DNA from: Hydrocarboniphaga effusa AP103
GTDB lineage: Bacteria > Pseudomonadota > Gammaproteobacteria > Nevskiales > Nevskiaceae
DNA length: 64,000 nucleotides
Reading direction: 5' to 3'
NCBI RefSeq assembly: GCF_000271305.1
Contig: NZ_AKGD01000001.1
Coordinates: 248,001-312,000 of the forward strand
The notes beneath the pieces were generated by a model that was given only the letters and a program-made list of their open reading frames with translations, had not been told where the DNA came from and searched no databases. Of the stretch, positions 27,913-36,673 are shown piece by piece. Numbering within the stretch: position 1 is the first letter of the stretch; every line of letters starts with the position of its first letter. The translations under genes and the position numbers were made by a program.

Positions 27913-28884
27913 TCAGGGATTTGTGCCGAGCCCCAATCCTTCTATAGGTGCACGACCGGCAAGCGGACGAACCGCCAGCTCCGCGCTGGGCAGACGTCGG
28001 TCCGTCGCTTCGAGTTCCGCGCGCAACTGATGCACCAACTCGAGGAACGACATCACCAGCCGCGATTTCATGCGCTCGCGCAAGCAGATCACGTGCGAGT
28101 ATGTGGCCGCATCGAGATCGTCGATCGGCAGTGGCACCAAACGGTGATCGTCGACGTAAGCCACTTCCGAAACCACGCCGAGGCCGATGCCGTTGGCGAC
28201 CGCTTCGCGTATCGATTCGCGGCTGCCGATTTCCATGATCTGCTTCACGCGAACACCCGCGCGTTCCAGCGCCTGGTTGAAGACACGCTGCGTCGTCGAA
28301 CCGCTTTCACGGCCGACGAATTCGCAGCCATGAAGATCGTGCACGCTGAGCGATCCACGCCGCGCCAGCGGATGTTCGCGATGCGCGAACACCACCAGCG
28401 GCTGGCGCCGGTAGGCCACGCTTTCGACACGCTCGTCCTGCACGTCGTGCACGAGCACGCCGAGGTCGGCGTGATAATTGAGGATGCGATCGACGATCTG
28501 CGATGAATCGCCGACCGACAGGCTCACATAGATGCGCGGATGGCGCTTCTGGAACGCAGCCAGCACCGGCATGACGTTGTAGGGTCCGACCGCACCGATG
28601 CGCAGATGACCGCGCAACATGCCTTCGGCTTCCATGAGCATGGAATGCGCTTCCTCCTCGAGCGCGAACAGGCGATTGGTGATCACCAGCAGGCTGTCGG
28701 CGAATTCGGTAGTCATGAGCTTTCGGCCGATCTGCAGAAACAGCTGCACGCCGAACTGCTTTTCGAGCGCACCGATCTGCGCCGAAACGGTGGGCTGGCT
28801 GACACCCATCTCGATGGCCGCGGCGGTGGTGCTACCGCAGCGGGCGGTGTAGTGAAAGGCGCGCAGGCCGGTCAGTAGGCGCAT
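27913..28884 (-). CDS. LysR-family transcriptional regulator
   Basis: The 323-residue product has an N-terminal winged helix with FHYTARCGSTTAAAIEMGVSQPTVSAQIGALEKQFGVQLF, then a type-2 periplasmic-binding fold effector domain beginning GHLRIGAVGPYNVMPVLAAF. It is encoded between the TonB receptor and phnD and is divergent from phnD. LysR proteins usually control the divergent gene. The ATC-N9-GAT box directly upstream of its start (28888-28902) fits a LysR site, and further symmetric elements lie closer to phnD. Its likely role is control of the phn/plc operon and perhaps of the receptor gene. Confidence 0.92.
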   Translation of the reverse strand: MRLLTGLRAFHYTARCGSTTAAAIEMGVSQPTVSAQIGALEKQFGVQLFLQIGRKLMTTEFADSLLVITNRLFALEEEAHSMLMEAEGMLRGHLRIGAVGPYNVMPVLAAFQKRHPRIYVSLSVGDSSQIVDRILNYHADLGVLVHDVQDERVESVAYRRQPLVVFAHREHPLARRGSLSVHDLHGCEFVGRESGSTTQRVFNQALERAGVRVKQIMEIGSRESIREAVANGIGLGVVSEVAYVDDHRLVPLPIDDLDAATYSHVICLRERMKSRLVMSFLELVHQLRAELEATDRRLPSAELAVRPLAGRAPIEGLGLGTNP

Positions 28885-28977
28885 GTAATCTATCGACGTG
28901 ATCTATGGACGGCCCGCAGTTAACGGCAACAATCTTTCATTGCCGTGACTTTGGTGCCCGATCCATAGAAGATTTTC
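28885..28977. promoter_or_regulatory. LysR-phnD divergent control region
   Basis: Three symmetric elements are visible. ATC-N9-GAT lies at 28888-28902 and has the T-N11-A layout of LysR boxes. The perfect pair acggcaa/ttgccgt lies at 28923-28929 and 28940-28946. A wide pair ctatgga/tccatag lies at 28903-28909 and 28962-28968. Their clustering between a LysR gene and its divergent target is typical of recall and activation sites. No unambiguous -35/-10 pair was identified. Confidence 0.5.
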
Positions 28978-29076
28978 ATGCCGGGCGGCGATTCATCGAT
29001 TTTTCTTTCACGACGGTGCAATCAGGGGCTCATAGGCTGCGCCCATCGTTGTGACCCACGCTCGCCCGAGCTCCTC

Positions 29077-30009
29077 ATGATCTGGAACCTGCTGCGCCGC
29101 TTGCTGGTCGCGTTCACCGCGCTGGCATTCATTCCTTCCGCATTCGCCACACCGAACGACGGCAGCACGCAGCGTCCGCTACGCGTGATGCTGATTCCTG
29201 CCGACGGCGGCACCGCCACCGGCACGCTGGCCGACTTCAAGCCGCTGTTCGATGCCATCACTGCGGACACCGGCCTGCATTTCTCGCTACGGGTCGGCAG
29301 TAGCTATTCGGCCGTGGTCGAGGCGATGAAAGGGGGGCTCATCGACGTCGCCTGGTTCGGCCCAGTGGCCTACGTGCAGGCGCGCAAGGCCGGCGCTGCC
29401 GAGCTGCTCGCGGTTTCGGTGCGCGACGGCGAATCGAGCTATTACGCCGGCATCTTCGTGCGCGCGAACGCCCCGTTCAAGACACTCGCCGACCTGGGCG
29501 CAAAGCGCATGTCCTTCGGCGACATCAACTCCACGTCGAGCTTCTCGTATCAGGTGGCGATGCTGCTGGAGGCCGGACTCGATCCGGCGCGTGATCTGTC
29601 CGAGTTGCGCATCACCGGCAGCCACGCCGCCAGCCTCGCCGCGCTGAGCAGCGGACTCGTCGATGCGGCCTGCCTGAGCTTCAATTCGTATCTGCGCGCG
29701 GTCGATGCGGGCTCGGTACACGCCGAGGATTACCGCGTACTCGCGCGCAGCGAGGCGATTCCGAATCCGCCCCTGGCGATGAGCACCGCCTTGCCTGTTG
29801 CCATCAAGCAGAAACTCAAGACAGCGTTTGCGCGCGTACACCAGGCCGGCCACATCGCCGCGGCTTCGCTGCGCGGCTATGGCAACAGCCCGGTGGATCG
29901 CTACGATGCCGCGTTTCCGGAGGCCGCATTCGACAAGCCCGCGCAGATGCTCGAACGCATCGGCGACCCGCAACTCGGCGCGATTCTGCGGAAGGCGGGC
30001 CAGCGATGA
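29077..30009 (+). CDS. phnD: Phosphonate/phosphate-type ABC transporter substrate-binding protein
   Basis: PhnD-family proteins bind phosphonates, phosphite or phosphate esters in the periplasm. The 310-residue product has a signal peptide (RRLLVAFTALAFIPSAFA), then RPLRVMLIPADGG and the family hallmark DVAWFGPVAYVQA. The ATG at 29077 places the signal peptide at the N terminus; an in-frame ATG at 28978 would add 33 residues without signal character. The stop overlaps the phnC start. No phosphonate-cleaving enzyme genes are seen nearby, so the ligand may be phosphite, a phosphonate processed elsewhere, or a phosphate ester. Confidence 0.92.
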   Translation: MIWNLLRRLLVAFTALAFIPSAFATPNDGSTQRPLRVMLIPADGGTATGTLADFKPLFDAITADTGLHFSLRVGSSYSAVVEAMKGGLIDVAWFGPVAYVQARKAGAAELLAVSVRDGESSYYAGIFVRANAPFKTLADLGAKRMSFGDINSTSSFSYQVAMLLEAGLDPARDLSELRITGSHAASLAALSSGLVDAACLSFNSYLRAVDAGSVHAEDYRVLARSEAIPNPPLAMSTALPVAIKQKLKTAFARVHQAGHIAAASLRGYGNSPVDRYDAAFPEAAFDKPAQMLERIGDPQLGAILRKAGQR

Positions 30010-30818
30010 GCGCGCTCGTCGAATTCGATGGCGTGAGCAAGCGCTACGCCGATGGCACCCGGGCGCTCGACGAGCTCAAACTGTCGATGCCACGCGCGCA
30101 GTTCTGCGTGGTGCTCGGCCCTTCCGGCGCCGGCAAGTCGACGCTGCTACGCATGCTCAATGGTTTGACGCGCCCTGATGAAGGCGACATCCGCTTCGAC
30201 GGCGTGACGCTCACGACCGCGCGACTGCGCCAGCAACGCAGCCGCATCGGCAGCATTCATCAGCATTACGGCCTGGTCGGGCGCCTGTCGGTGCTCGACA
30301 ACGTGCTTTGCGGCCTGCTGCCGCGCATGGGCCTGCTGCGCTCGATGACCGGCGCGTTCAGCGACGAGCAGCGCCGCCGCGCCTGTCGCGCGCTCGCCGA
30401 TGCCGGGCTGGACGAAAACCAGCTGTACCGTCGCGCGGACGAGTTGTCCGGCGGCCAGCAGCAACGCGTCGGCATCGCCCGTGCGCTCATGTGCGATCCG
30501 CAACTGATCCTCGCCGATGAGCCTGTCGCGAGCCTGGACCCTCGCATCAGCCGCGACATCCTGGGCCTGCTGCGCAACACCGTGCACGAGCAGGGCGTTG
30601 CCGTGCTCTGCACGCTGCATCAGGTCGAGCTGGCGCTGGAATTCGCCGATCGCATCGTCGGCTTGCGCCTGGGGCGCGTGGTGTTCGACGGGGTGCCGTC
30701 CGAGTTCGATGCGGCGGCGCATGCCTCGCTTTATTCCGCTTTGGATCCGCATGTCCGCACCGACCCTGCGAACGCGGACGCGCGGGCACCGCTGCTTCGG
30801 GAGTGGGCGCATGCCTGA
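30006..30818 (+). CDS. phnC: Phosphonate-type ABC transporter ATP-binding protein
   Basis: The 270-residue ATPase has Walker A in LGPSGAGKSTLLRMLNG, the signature LSGGQQQRVGIARALM and Walker B LILADEPVASLDP. It energises import through PhnE. The start overlaps phnD (ATGA), and the stop overlaps phnE by 8 bp, so the three are tightly coupled. The length agrees with PhnC. Confidence 0.95.
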   Translation: MSALVEFDGVSKRYADGTRALDELKLSMPRAQFCVVLGPSGAGKSTLLRMLNGLTRPDEGDIRFDGVTLTTARLRQQRSRIGSIHQHYGLVGRLSVLDNVLCGLLPRMGLLRSMTGAFSDEQRRRACRALADAGLDENQLYRRADELSGGQQQRVGIARALMCDPQLILADEPVASLDPRISRDILGLLRNTVHEQGVAVLCTLHQVELALEFADRIVGLRLGRVVFDGVPSEFDAAAHASLYSALDPHVRTDPANADARAPLLREWAHA

Positions 30819-31830
30819 GACCGGCGCGCTCGCGGCCAAACCGCCCGAGCAGTGGCAACTGCAGCCGCGCGGCTCGCTGCGCCGGCTGCTGATCGGGCTG
30901 CTCGTGATCGCGCTGCTGCTGTTCTCGGCCAAGCGCACCGAGATCGATCGCATGCTGCTGCTGAGCGCCGAGGCCGCGGGTTCGGCGCTTGGAATTGGCG
31001 GGCCCTCGCAAGTCGCCGATGGCGTACGGCGTGTGAGCAGCTCGCTGTGGCCGCCGCAATTGTCGGAGCGACGCGAAGTGGCGCGCATCGAAGGCTTCGA
31101 CCGCAAGCATCTGCCGCTGGGCTCGCACCTCGAGCAGGAGCAGTCGCTGACGCGCAGCCTCGATCCGACCACGCTGCAAGTGCAGACCCAGGTGGTTGCG
31201 CGCGAGGTGCTCGTGCAGCCGCTGGGCTATCTCTGGCGCGTGGCTGGCCTGATGTTCGAAACGGTGGAAATGGCGCTGTGGGGAACGCTGGTCGCGCTGC
31301 TGATGGCCTTTCCGCTGGCGTATTTCGGAGCCCGCGACTACGCACCGCATCCGCTACTGCACACGCTGGCGCGCGGAACCAGCAGCCTGCTGCGTTCGAT
31401 ACCTGATCTGGTCAGTGCGCTGTTCCTGGTGCTGGCCTTCGGCTTCGGTCCGATCGCGGGCGTGCTGGCGCTCGGTGCGCACAGCGCGGGCTTTCTGGGC
31501 AAGTTCTTCGCCGAAAGCATCGAGAACGCCGAGCGCGCTCCGCAGGATGCGTTGCGCGCGGCGGGCGCGCGCGATCTGCAGGTTCTGCGTTATGCGGTCT
31601 GGCCCGCGGTGCTGCCGTCGGTGATCGGCCAGGTGCAGTACATCCTCGAACGCAATGTAAGAACCGCGACGGTGATCGGCATCGTCGGTGCCGGCGGTAT
31701 CGGGCAGGAACTCAAGGGACGCTTCGAGATGTTCGACTTCGGGCACGTGGCTACGCTGCTGCTCGCGATCTTCGCCTCCGTGGTGCTGCTCGAACATCTG
31801 GCCGGACGCCTGCGCGCCCGCTTCATCTAA
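30811..31830 (+). CDS. phnE: Phosphonate-type ABC transporter permease
   Basis: The 339-residue permease has one N-terminal membrane helix (LLIGLLVIALLLFSA), a periplasmic segment of about 90 residues, then the transport domain with FETVEMALWGTLVALLMAFPLAYFGA. The EAA-like loop is in ERAPQDALRAAGARDLQVLRYAVWP, and several helices follow. The long region between the first helix and the core is typical of PhnE. It overlaps phnC, and the phospholipase gene follows 23 bp downstream. Confidence 0.93.
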   Translation: MPETGALAAKPPEQWQLQPRGSLRRLLIGLLVIALLLFSAKRTEIDRMLLLSAEAAGSALGIGGPSQVADGVRRVSSSLWPPQLSERREVARIEGFDRKHLPLGSHLEQEQSLTRSLDPTTLQVQTQVVAREVLVQPLGYLWRVAGLMFETVEMALWGTLVALLMAFPLAYFGARDYAPHPLLHTLARGTSSLLRSIPDLVSALFLVLAFGFGPIAGVLALGAHSAGFLGKFFAESIENAERAPQDALRAAGARDLQVLRYAVWPAVLPSVIGQVQYILERNVRTATVIGIVGAGGIGQELKGRFEMFDFGHVATLLLAIFASVVLLEHLAGRLRARFI

Positions 31831-31853
31831 CCCCCACAGCAGGAGCTGCTCCC

Positions 31854-33992
31854 ATGACGACGACTCGCAGTCGCCGCGACTTTCTGCGCCTGGTCGGCGG
31901 CGCTGCCGGCGCCACTGCCTTGCCGCTGTCCATCCGCGATGCGCTGGCCATCTCCGCACGCAGCGAAACGGGCACGATCCGCGATGTGCAGCATGTGGTG
32001 ATCCTGATGCAGGAAAACCGCTCGTTCGATCACTACTTCGGCGCCCTGCGCGGGGTGCGTGGCTTCGGTGATCGCTTTCCGATTCCGCTGGCCTCGGGCA
32101 AGTCGGTCTGGTGGCAATCCGACGGCAAGCGCGAGATTCCGCCGTACCACCTCGACAGCGCGCGCATGAACGCGCTGCTGGTGCCCGATACGCCGCATTC
32201 GTATTCGGACGCGCAGGCGGCCTGGAACCAGGGCTTGTTCGGGCAGTGGCCGCTGTACAAGACGCAGTATTCGATGGGCCACTATCGGCGTGCCGACGTG
32301 CCGTTCCAGTACGCGCTCGCCGAAGCCTTCACGATCTGCGATGCCTACCATTGCTCCATCACCGCGGGCACCGATCCGAACCGCATCGTGTTCTGGAGCG
32401 GCTCCAGCTTCGATCCGCAGCTGCGCGCACGCGGCATCGACAGCACCGACGTCGATTCCGAACCCGACAACCTGCGCTGCTGGGTCACCGGCGCGCTGCC
32501 CGAGCCGGGCTACCGGTACGTGAGCAACGCGCTGACCTGGCCGACGATTCCGGACGTATTGCAGGAGGCCGGCGTGAGCTGGCGCGTCTACCAGGACCCG
32601 AACGACAACTGGACCGGCGCGATGCACGGCTGCCTGGCGTTCAAGAGCTTCCGCGAAGCGGAACGCGATTCTCCGATCTATCGCAACGGCATGTCGCACT
32701 GGAGCATCGACGACCTGATCCAGCACGTCGAGCAGGACACGCTGCCGCAGGTGAGCTGGATACTGCCGACGCGCCTGCAGTCCGAGCACCCGGGCGCCCC
32801 GTCCAGCCCGCAGCAGGGCGGCCACTTCACCAGCGAAGTGCTCGCCGCGCTGACGCGCAACCCGGAGGTCTGGAGCAAGACCGCGCTGTTTCTGACCTTC
32901 GACGAGAACGACGGCTTCTTCGATCACCTGCCGCCGCCCGCGCCACCTTCGTTCGATGCCGACGGCAAGCTCGCGGGCGCCGCGACCCTCGATCTGGCCG
33001 GCCATTTCTTCCACGATCCCTATCGCAACCATCTCAAGCGCGAGGACGTCATCAGCGGCACGCGCCGGCCCTGGGGCCTCGGGCCGCGCGTGCCGATGTA
33101 CGTGATCTCGCCGTGGAGCCGCGGTGGCTGGGTCAATTCGCAGGTAGCCGATCACACCTCGGTCGGACAATTCCTGGAGCGCCGCTTCGGCGTGCGCATT
33201 CCGGCCATCAGCCCCTGGCATCGCGCGGTCTGCGGCGACCTGAGCTCCGCGTTCGACTTCAAGAACCCGAATGCGGCCCGCTTTCCGCGCCTGCCGGACG
33301 TGGCGAACTACGCCGAAATCGAAAGCGCGCAAAACAAGCTCGCCGTGCCGGCCGCGCCCGCGCAGGCGCAGCCGGTCTGGCAGGAGCAAGGCATGCGCCC
33401 CTCGCGCGCCCTGCCCTACGCGCTGCACGTCGACGCGCGCAGCCAAGACGGTCAACTGGCCTTGGACTTCGGCAACACCGGGGCTCAAGGCGCAGTGTTC
33501 CAGGTCTACGATCGCCTGCAGCCCAAGCGCATCCCGCGCCGCTACACGGTCGAAGCCGGCAAGTCGCTGACGGATCGCTGGACCACCGCCGACACCGACG
33601 GGGCTTTCGACCTCTGGGTGCATGGCGTCAACGGCCACGTGCGCCATTTCAAGGGCCGCATCGGTGACGCGGCCTCGGCCCCGCAACTGCGGTTTCGCCA
33701 CGGCGACGACGGCAGCCTGACGCTCGAAGCGCAGGCGGCAGCCGGCAGCGAGCCGGTGACGCTGACGATCGTCGACAACGCCTACGGCGACGGCATCGTG
33801 AAGCTCAAACTGAAGCCCGGCACCACGGCCAGCAAGCACTGGAGCTTGCGCAAGAGCGCGCACTGGTACGACTTCACCGTGAGCCTGGAAGGCAAGCCGG
33901 ACTGGCATCAGCGTCATGCCGGACGCGCGGAGTCCGGCAGTCATGGCTTCAGCGACCCGGCGATGGCGATGGGGCCTGCGCTGTTCTCCTGA
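31854..33992 (+). CDS. Tat-exported phosphocholine-type phospholipase C
   Basis: The 712-residue protein begins with a twin-arginine signal (SRRDFLRLVGGAAG) and then the acid-phosphatase-superfamily phospholipase C core. Motifs include VVILMQENRSFDHYFG, YHCSITAGTDPNRI, LTFDENDGFFDHLPPP and RVPMYVISPWSRGGW. Two C-terminal beta domains follow, as in the Pseudomonas PlcH/PlcN family. Such enzymes hydrolyse phosphatidylcholine or sphingomyelin to phosphocholine outside the inner membrane. Placement as the last gene of phnD-phnC-phnE suggests a scavenging role: it would release a phosphoester that can be imported or processed further. A leader with RR-x-F-L supports folded export. Confidence 0.95.
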   Translation: MTTTRSRRDFLRLVGGAAGATALPLSIRDALAISARSETGTIRDVQHVVILMQENRSFDHYFGALRGVRGFGDRFPIPLASGKSVWWQSDGKREIPPYHLDSARMNALLVPDTPHSYSDAQAAWNQGLFGQWPLYKTQYSMGHYRRADVPFQYALAEAFTICDAYHCSITAGTDPNRIVFWSGSSFDPQLRARGIDSTDVDSEPDNLRCWVTGALPEPGYRYVSNALTWPTIPDVLQEAGVSWRVYQDPNDNWTGAMHGCLAFKSFREAERDSPIYRNGMSHWSIDDLIQHVEQDTLPQVSWILPTRLQSEHPGAPSSPQQGGHFTSEVLAALTRNPEVWSKTALFLTFDENDGFFDHLPPPAPPSFDADGKLAGAATLDLAGHFFHDPYRNHLKREDVISGTRRPWGLGPRVPMYVISPWSRGGWVNSQVADHTSVGQFLERRFGVRIPAISPWHRAVCGDLSSAFDFKNPNAARFPRLPDVANYAEIESAQNKLAVPAAPAQAQPVWQEQGMRPSRALPYALHVDARSQDGQLALDFGNTGAQGAVFQVYDRLQPKRIPRRYTVEAGKSLTDRWTTADTDGAFDLWVHGVNGHVRHFKGRIGDAASAPQLRFRHGDDGSLTLEAQAAAGSEPVTLTIVDNAYGDGIVKLKLKPGTTASKHWSLRKSAHWYDFTVSLEGKPDWHQRHAGRAESGSHGFSDPAMAMGPALFS

Positions 33993-34066
33993 CATCGATC
34001 CGGAGCTCGTCTGTGCTCCATCCGATCCGCGATCGCCGCCGTTGGCGATGTCCGGGCTTCGTTGCC

Positions 34067-34124
34067 CGCGTGAACCGGCGCCTTTGCCGGCTCACGCGTC
34101 GATGGACCGCCGCAGCGGTCCATC
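34067..34124. terminator. Tandem hairpins between convergent plc and degP
   Basis: One stem pairs cgcgtgaaccggc (34067-34079) with gccggctcacgcg (34086-34098) with a single mismatch. A second perfect 10-bp stem has gatggaccgc (34101-34110) and gcggtccatc (34115-34124). They lie between two converging genes and probably end both transcripts, though neither has a long T-run. Confidence 0.6.
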
Positions 34125-34138
34125 GTTCAACGCATCGT

Positions 34139-35605
34139 TCAGCCCAGATCGACCGGCACGAAGATTCGCGCCTCGCCGCGCTGGATCAGCACGGCGATGT
34201 GGCGGTCGGACTTTTCGACGATCTCGCGCAGCTGCTTGGCGCTGTCGATGGTCTTGCCGTTGGCCGACAGCAGCACGTCGCCCGGGCGGATGCCGGCTTC
34301 GGCCGCCGCGGCGGCGACGTCCTCGACGACCAGGCCGCCCTTGACGTCGATCTGCTTCTTCTCGTCGCTGGTGAGCGGGCGCACCGCGACGCCGAGGCGT
34401 CCGCCGGCATCGGCCTTGCCGCCTTCGTCGGCACTGGCAACCTGGGTATCGTCCATCGCCTCCAGCTTGGCGGTGAGATCGCGCTTCTTGCCGTCGCGCC
34501 AGACCGTCAGCTCGACCTTGGCACCCGGCTGCATCGACGCGATCGCCGACGGCAGTGCGAACGAGTCCTGTACAGGCTTGCCGTCGACGGCCAGGATCAC
34601 GTCGCCCGGCTGCACGCCGGCCTTGGCGGCGGCGCTGTCCTCTTCGACGTTCGAGACCAGCGCGCCGGTGGGCTGCGCCAGCCCGAAGCTTTGCGCGAGC
34701 TGCTGGTTGACGGCCTGGATCGTCACGCCGAGCTTGCCGCGCGTGACCTTGCCGCTGGTCTGCAGCTGCTTGCTGACGTTGAGCGCGACGTCGATCGGGA
34801 TCGAGAAGCTCACGCCCTGGAAGCCGCCGCTGCGCGAATAGATCTGCGAGTTGATGCCCACCACTTCGCCGTCGAGATTGAACAGCGGGCCGCCCGAATT
34901 ACCCGGGTTGATCGCGACGTCGGTCTGGATGAACGGCACGTAGGAGCCGTCCGGCAGGGTGCGGCCCTTGGCGCTGACGATGCCCTGCGTGACCGTGTTT
35001 TCGAAGCCGAACGGGCTGCCGATGGCCACCACCCATTCGCCGACGTTGAGCTCTTCGGGGTTGCCGAGCTTGACGGTCGGCAGGTCGCGCGCATCGATCT
35101 TGAGCACGGCGACGTCGCTCTTGGCGTCCTGGCCGATGACCTTGGCGGTGAACTCGCGGCGGTCAGTGAGTTTGACCGTGACTTCCTTGGCATCGGCGAC
35201 GACGTGCGCGTTGGTCAGGATCACGCCGTCCGCGCCGACGATGAAGCCGGAGCCTTCGCCGAAGGTCGGGCGCTCCTGCTGCGGCATCTGTCCGAAGAAC
35301 TGCGAAAATGGATCGTCGCCGTTACCGCCGAAGCCCGGAAAGCCGCGCAGCTGGCCGCGCGCCGAAGTCTTCACGGTGCCTTTGGTGGTGATGTTGACGA
35401 CGGCCGGGCCATAGGCGCGCACCATGGCCGAGAAATCCGGCAGCGCGGCGCGGGCCGAGACGTTGGCCGGCGCGGCCACCGGGGCTGCGACTGCGACGCT
35501 CGGGTTTTCGTGGCCCATCGCAAAGAGCGCGGTGCCGGGCACGGCGACGGCCGCAGCGCCCAACAACGCCGCGGCGAAGGGATTGCGTACGATCTTCATG
35601 CTCAT
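34139..35605 (-). CDS. DegP/MucD-type periplasmic serine protease
   Basis: The 488-residue protein has a signal peptide (AAALLGAAAVAVPGTALFA) and a trypsin-like domain with the catalytic triad in VILTNAHVVAD (His), KSDVAVLKID (Asp) and INPGNSGGPLFN (Ser). Two PDZ domains follow (GKLGVTIQAVNQQLAQSFG and GRLGVAVRPLTSDEKKQ). It degrades or refolds misfolded envelope proteins. The start at 35605 is chosen because aggag lies about 10 nt upstream; further in-frame codons upstream are not signal-like. A Gly/Phe/Gln loop of about 30 residues (RGFPGFGGNGDDPFSQFFGQM) matches the LA loop region of HtrA proteins. The gene appears monocistronic. Confidence 0.93.
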   Translation of the reverse strand: MSMKIVRNPFAAALLGAAAVAVPGTALFAMGHENPSVAVAAPVAAPANVSARAALPDFSAMVRAYGPAVVNITTKGTVKTSARGQLRGFPGFGGNGDDPFSQFFGQMPQQERPTFGEGSGFIVGADGVILTNAHVVADAKEVTVKLTDRREFTAKVIGQDAKSDVAVLKIDARDLPTVKLGNPEELNVGEWVVAIGSPFGFENTVTQGIVSAKGRTLPDGSYVPFIQTDVAINPGNSGGPLFNLDGEVVGINSQIYSRSGGFQGVSFSIPIDVALNVSKQLQTSGKVTRGKLGVTIQAVNQQLAQSFGLAQPTGALVSNVEEDSAAAKAGVQPGDVILAVDGKPVQDSFALPSAIASMQPGAKVELTVWRDGKKRDLTAKLEAMDDTQVASADEGGKADAGGRLGVAVRPLTSDEKKQIDVKGGLVVEDVAAAAAEAGIRPGDVLLSANGKTIDSAKQLREIVEKSDRHIAVLIQRGEARIFVPVDLG

Positions 35606-35725
35606 CTTCAAAACGCTCCTGACAAGTCGGTGGAAAGCCGCGGAAATCGTTCCGCGTGCAGCCACGATGGGGGCGAAGATTTAAGAGAGATTTAAGACGA
35701 GCCACGCCGGGTTTGATTGTCCCCG

Positions 35726-35816
35726 CTCCCACGCGTGGGAGAGAGTGGCGCGCAAGCGCCGGGTGAGGGGCTGATCGGAAAGTGCGCCCACTTTTCAGAC
35801 GAACCCTCTCTCCCCG
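35726..35816. repeat. Intergenic repeat with palindrome and ccctctctcccc end
   Basis: The region between degP and the EamA gene starts with a perfect 16-bp palindrome ctcccacgcgtgggag (35726-35741). It continues with a ggcgc-gcaa-gcgcc hairpin and ends in ccctctctcccc. Its words match those of the hairpin at 446-469, suggesting a dispersed repeat family. It may also end the EamA transcript. Confidence 0.5.
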
Positions 35817-35818
35817 AA

Positions 35819-36673
35819 TTACTCCCGCTGCCCGAGCCAGACGCCCAGTGAAGCCAGCAGCAGGCCGACCAGCTCGTGCCAGCCGAAGGCCGCGTCGAGC
35901 AGCAGCGCTGCAAGCAGCGCCGTGACCGGCGGAACCAGGTAGAACAGCCCGGCCGTGCGGCCGGCCGCGCCCCTGCGCAGCAACCACAGGTACAGCAGCA
36001 GGCCCGCGCAGGAATTCACCAGGATCGACCAGGCGGTGCCGAGCAGCACGCGGGTCTGCGGCACGTAGTGCAGGCCTTCGAGCGCGATCGCGAACGGCGC
36101 GAGCACGATCAGCGAGGCGAGCAGCTGCACCACCAGCGAGAGCCGCGGGTCCAGATGCGTGGTGTGGCGCTTCTGGTAGAGCGTGCCGAAACTCAGCGAC
36201 AGCAGCGCCAGCAGCATGAAGCCGTAGCCGAGCAGCGAACTCGGTGCCACGAGTTTCGGCCCGATCACGAACAGCACGCCGGCGAGCCCGAGCGCGAGGC
36301 CGATCGGCGTATAGCGGCGCAGGCGCTCGCCGAGGAACACCGCGCCACCGATCGCCGTCGTCAGCGGCATGAGCCCGGCGATGAGTCCGGCGGCGGCCGG
36401 CGGAACGCCCGCGCGCATGCCCGCGTAGGTGAAGCCGAAGAATCCGGCCTGCAGCAGCACGCCGCCGATCGCCGCGTGCCTGAGTTCGGAGAACGCGGCC
36501 GCGGCCGGCCGTCGCCACGCCAGCAGCCAGAGCCCGACGATCGCCCCGGATCCGGCGAAGCGCAGCACCGCGAGCGTGAACGCGCCACTGCCCTGCAGCG
36601 CGAATTCGGCCGCCAGATAGCCCGTGCTCCAGAGCAACACGAAGGCCAGCCCGGCCAGCGATTCGGTCCGCAT
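35819..36673 (-). CDS. EamA/DMT-family transporter
   Basis: The 284-residue protein has about ten hydrophobic segments in two repeated halves of five. EamA hallmarks include LRFAGSGAIVGLWLL, PLTTAIGGAVFLGERLRRYTPIGLALGLAGV and LFYLVPPVTALLAALLLDAAFGWHELVGLLL. Such proteins export small metabolites such as amino acids or nucleobases; the substrate cannot be told. The start abuts the stop of the histidine kinase gene (TGATG), so it is the last gene of the response regulator-kinase-EamA operon and may be linked functionally to that system. Confidence 0.9.
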   Translation of the reverse strand: MRTESLAGLAFVLLWSTGYLAAEFALQGSGAFTLAVLRFAGSGAIVGLWLLAWRRPAAAAFSELRHAAIGGVLLQAGFFGFTYAGMRAGVPPAAAGLIAGLMPLTTAIGGAVFLGERLRRYTPIGLALGLAGVLFVIGPKLVAPSSLLGYGFMLLALLSLSFGTLYQKRHTTHLDPRLSLVVQLLASLIVLAPFAIALEGLHYVPQTRVLLGTAWSILVNSCAGLLLYLWLLRRGAAGRTAGLFYLVPPVTALLAALLLDAAFGWHELVGLLLASLGVWLGQRE

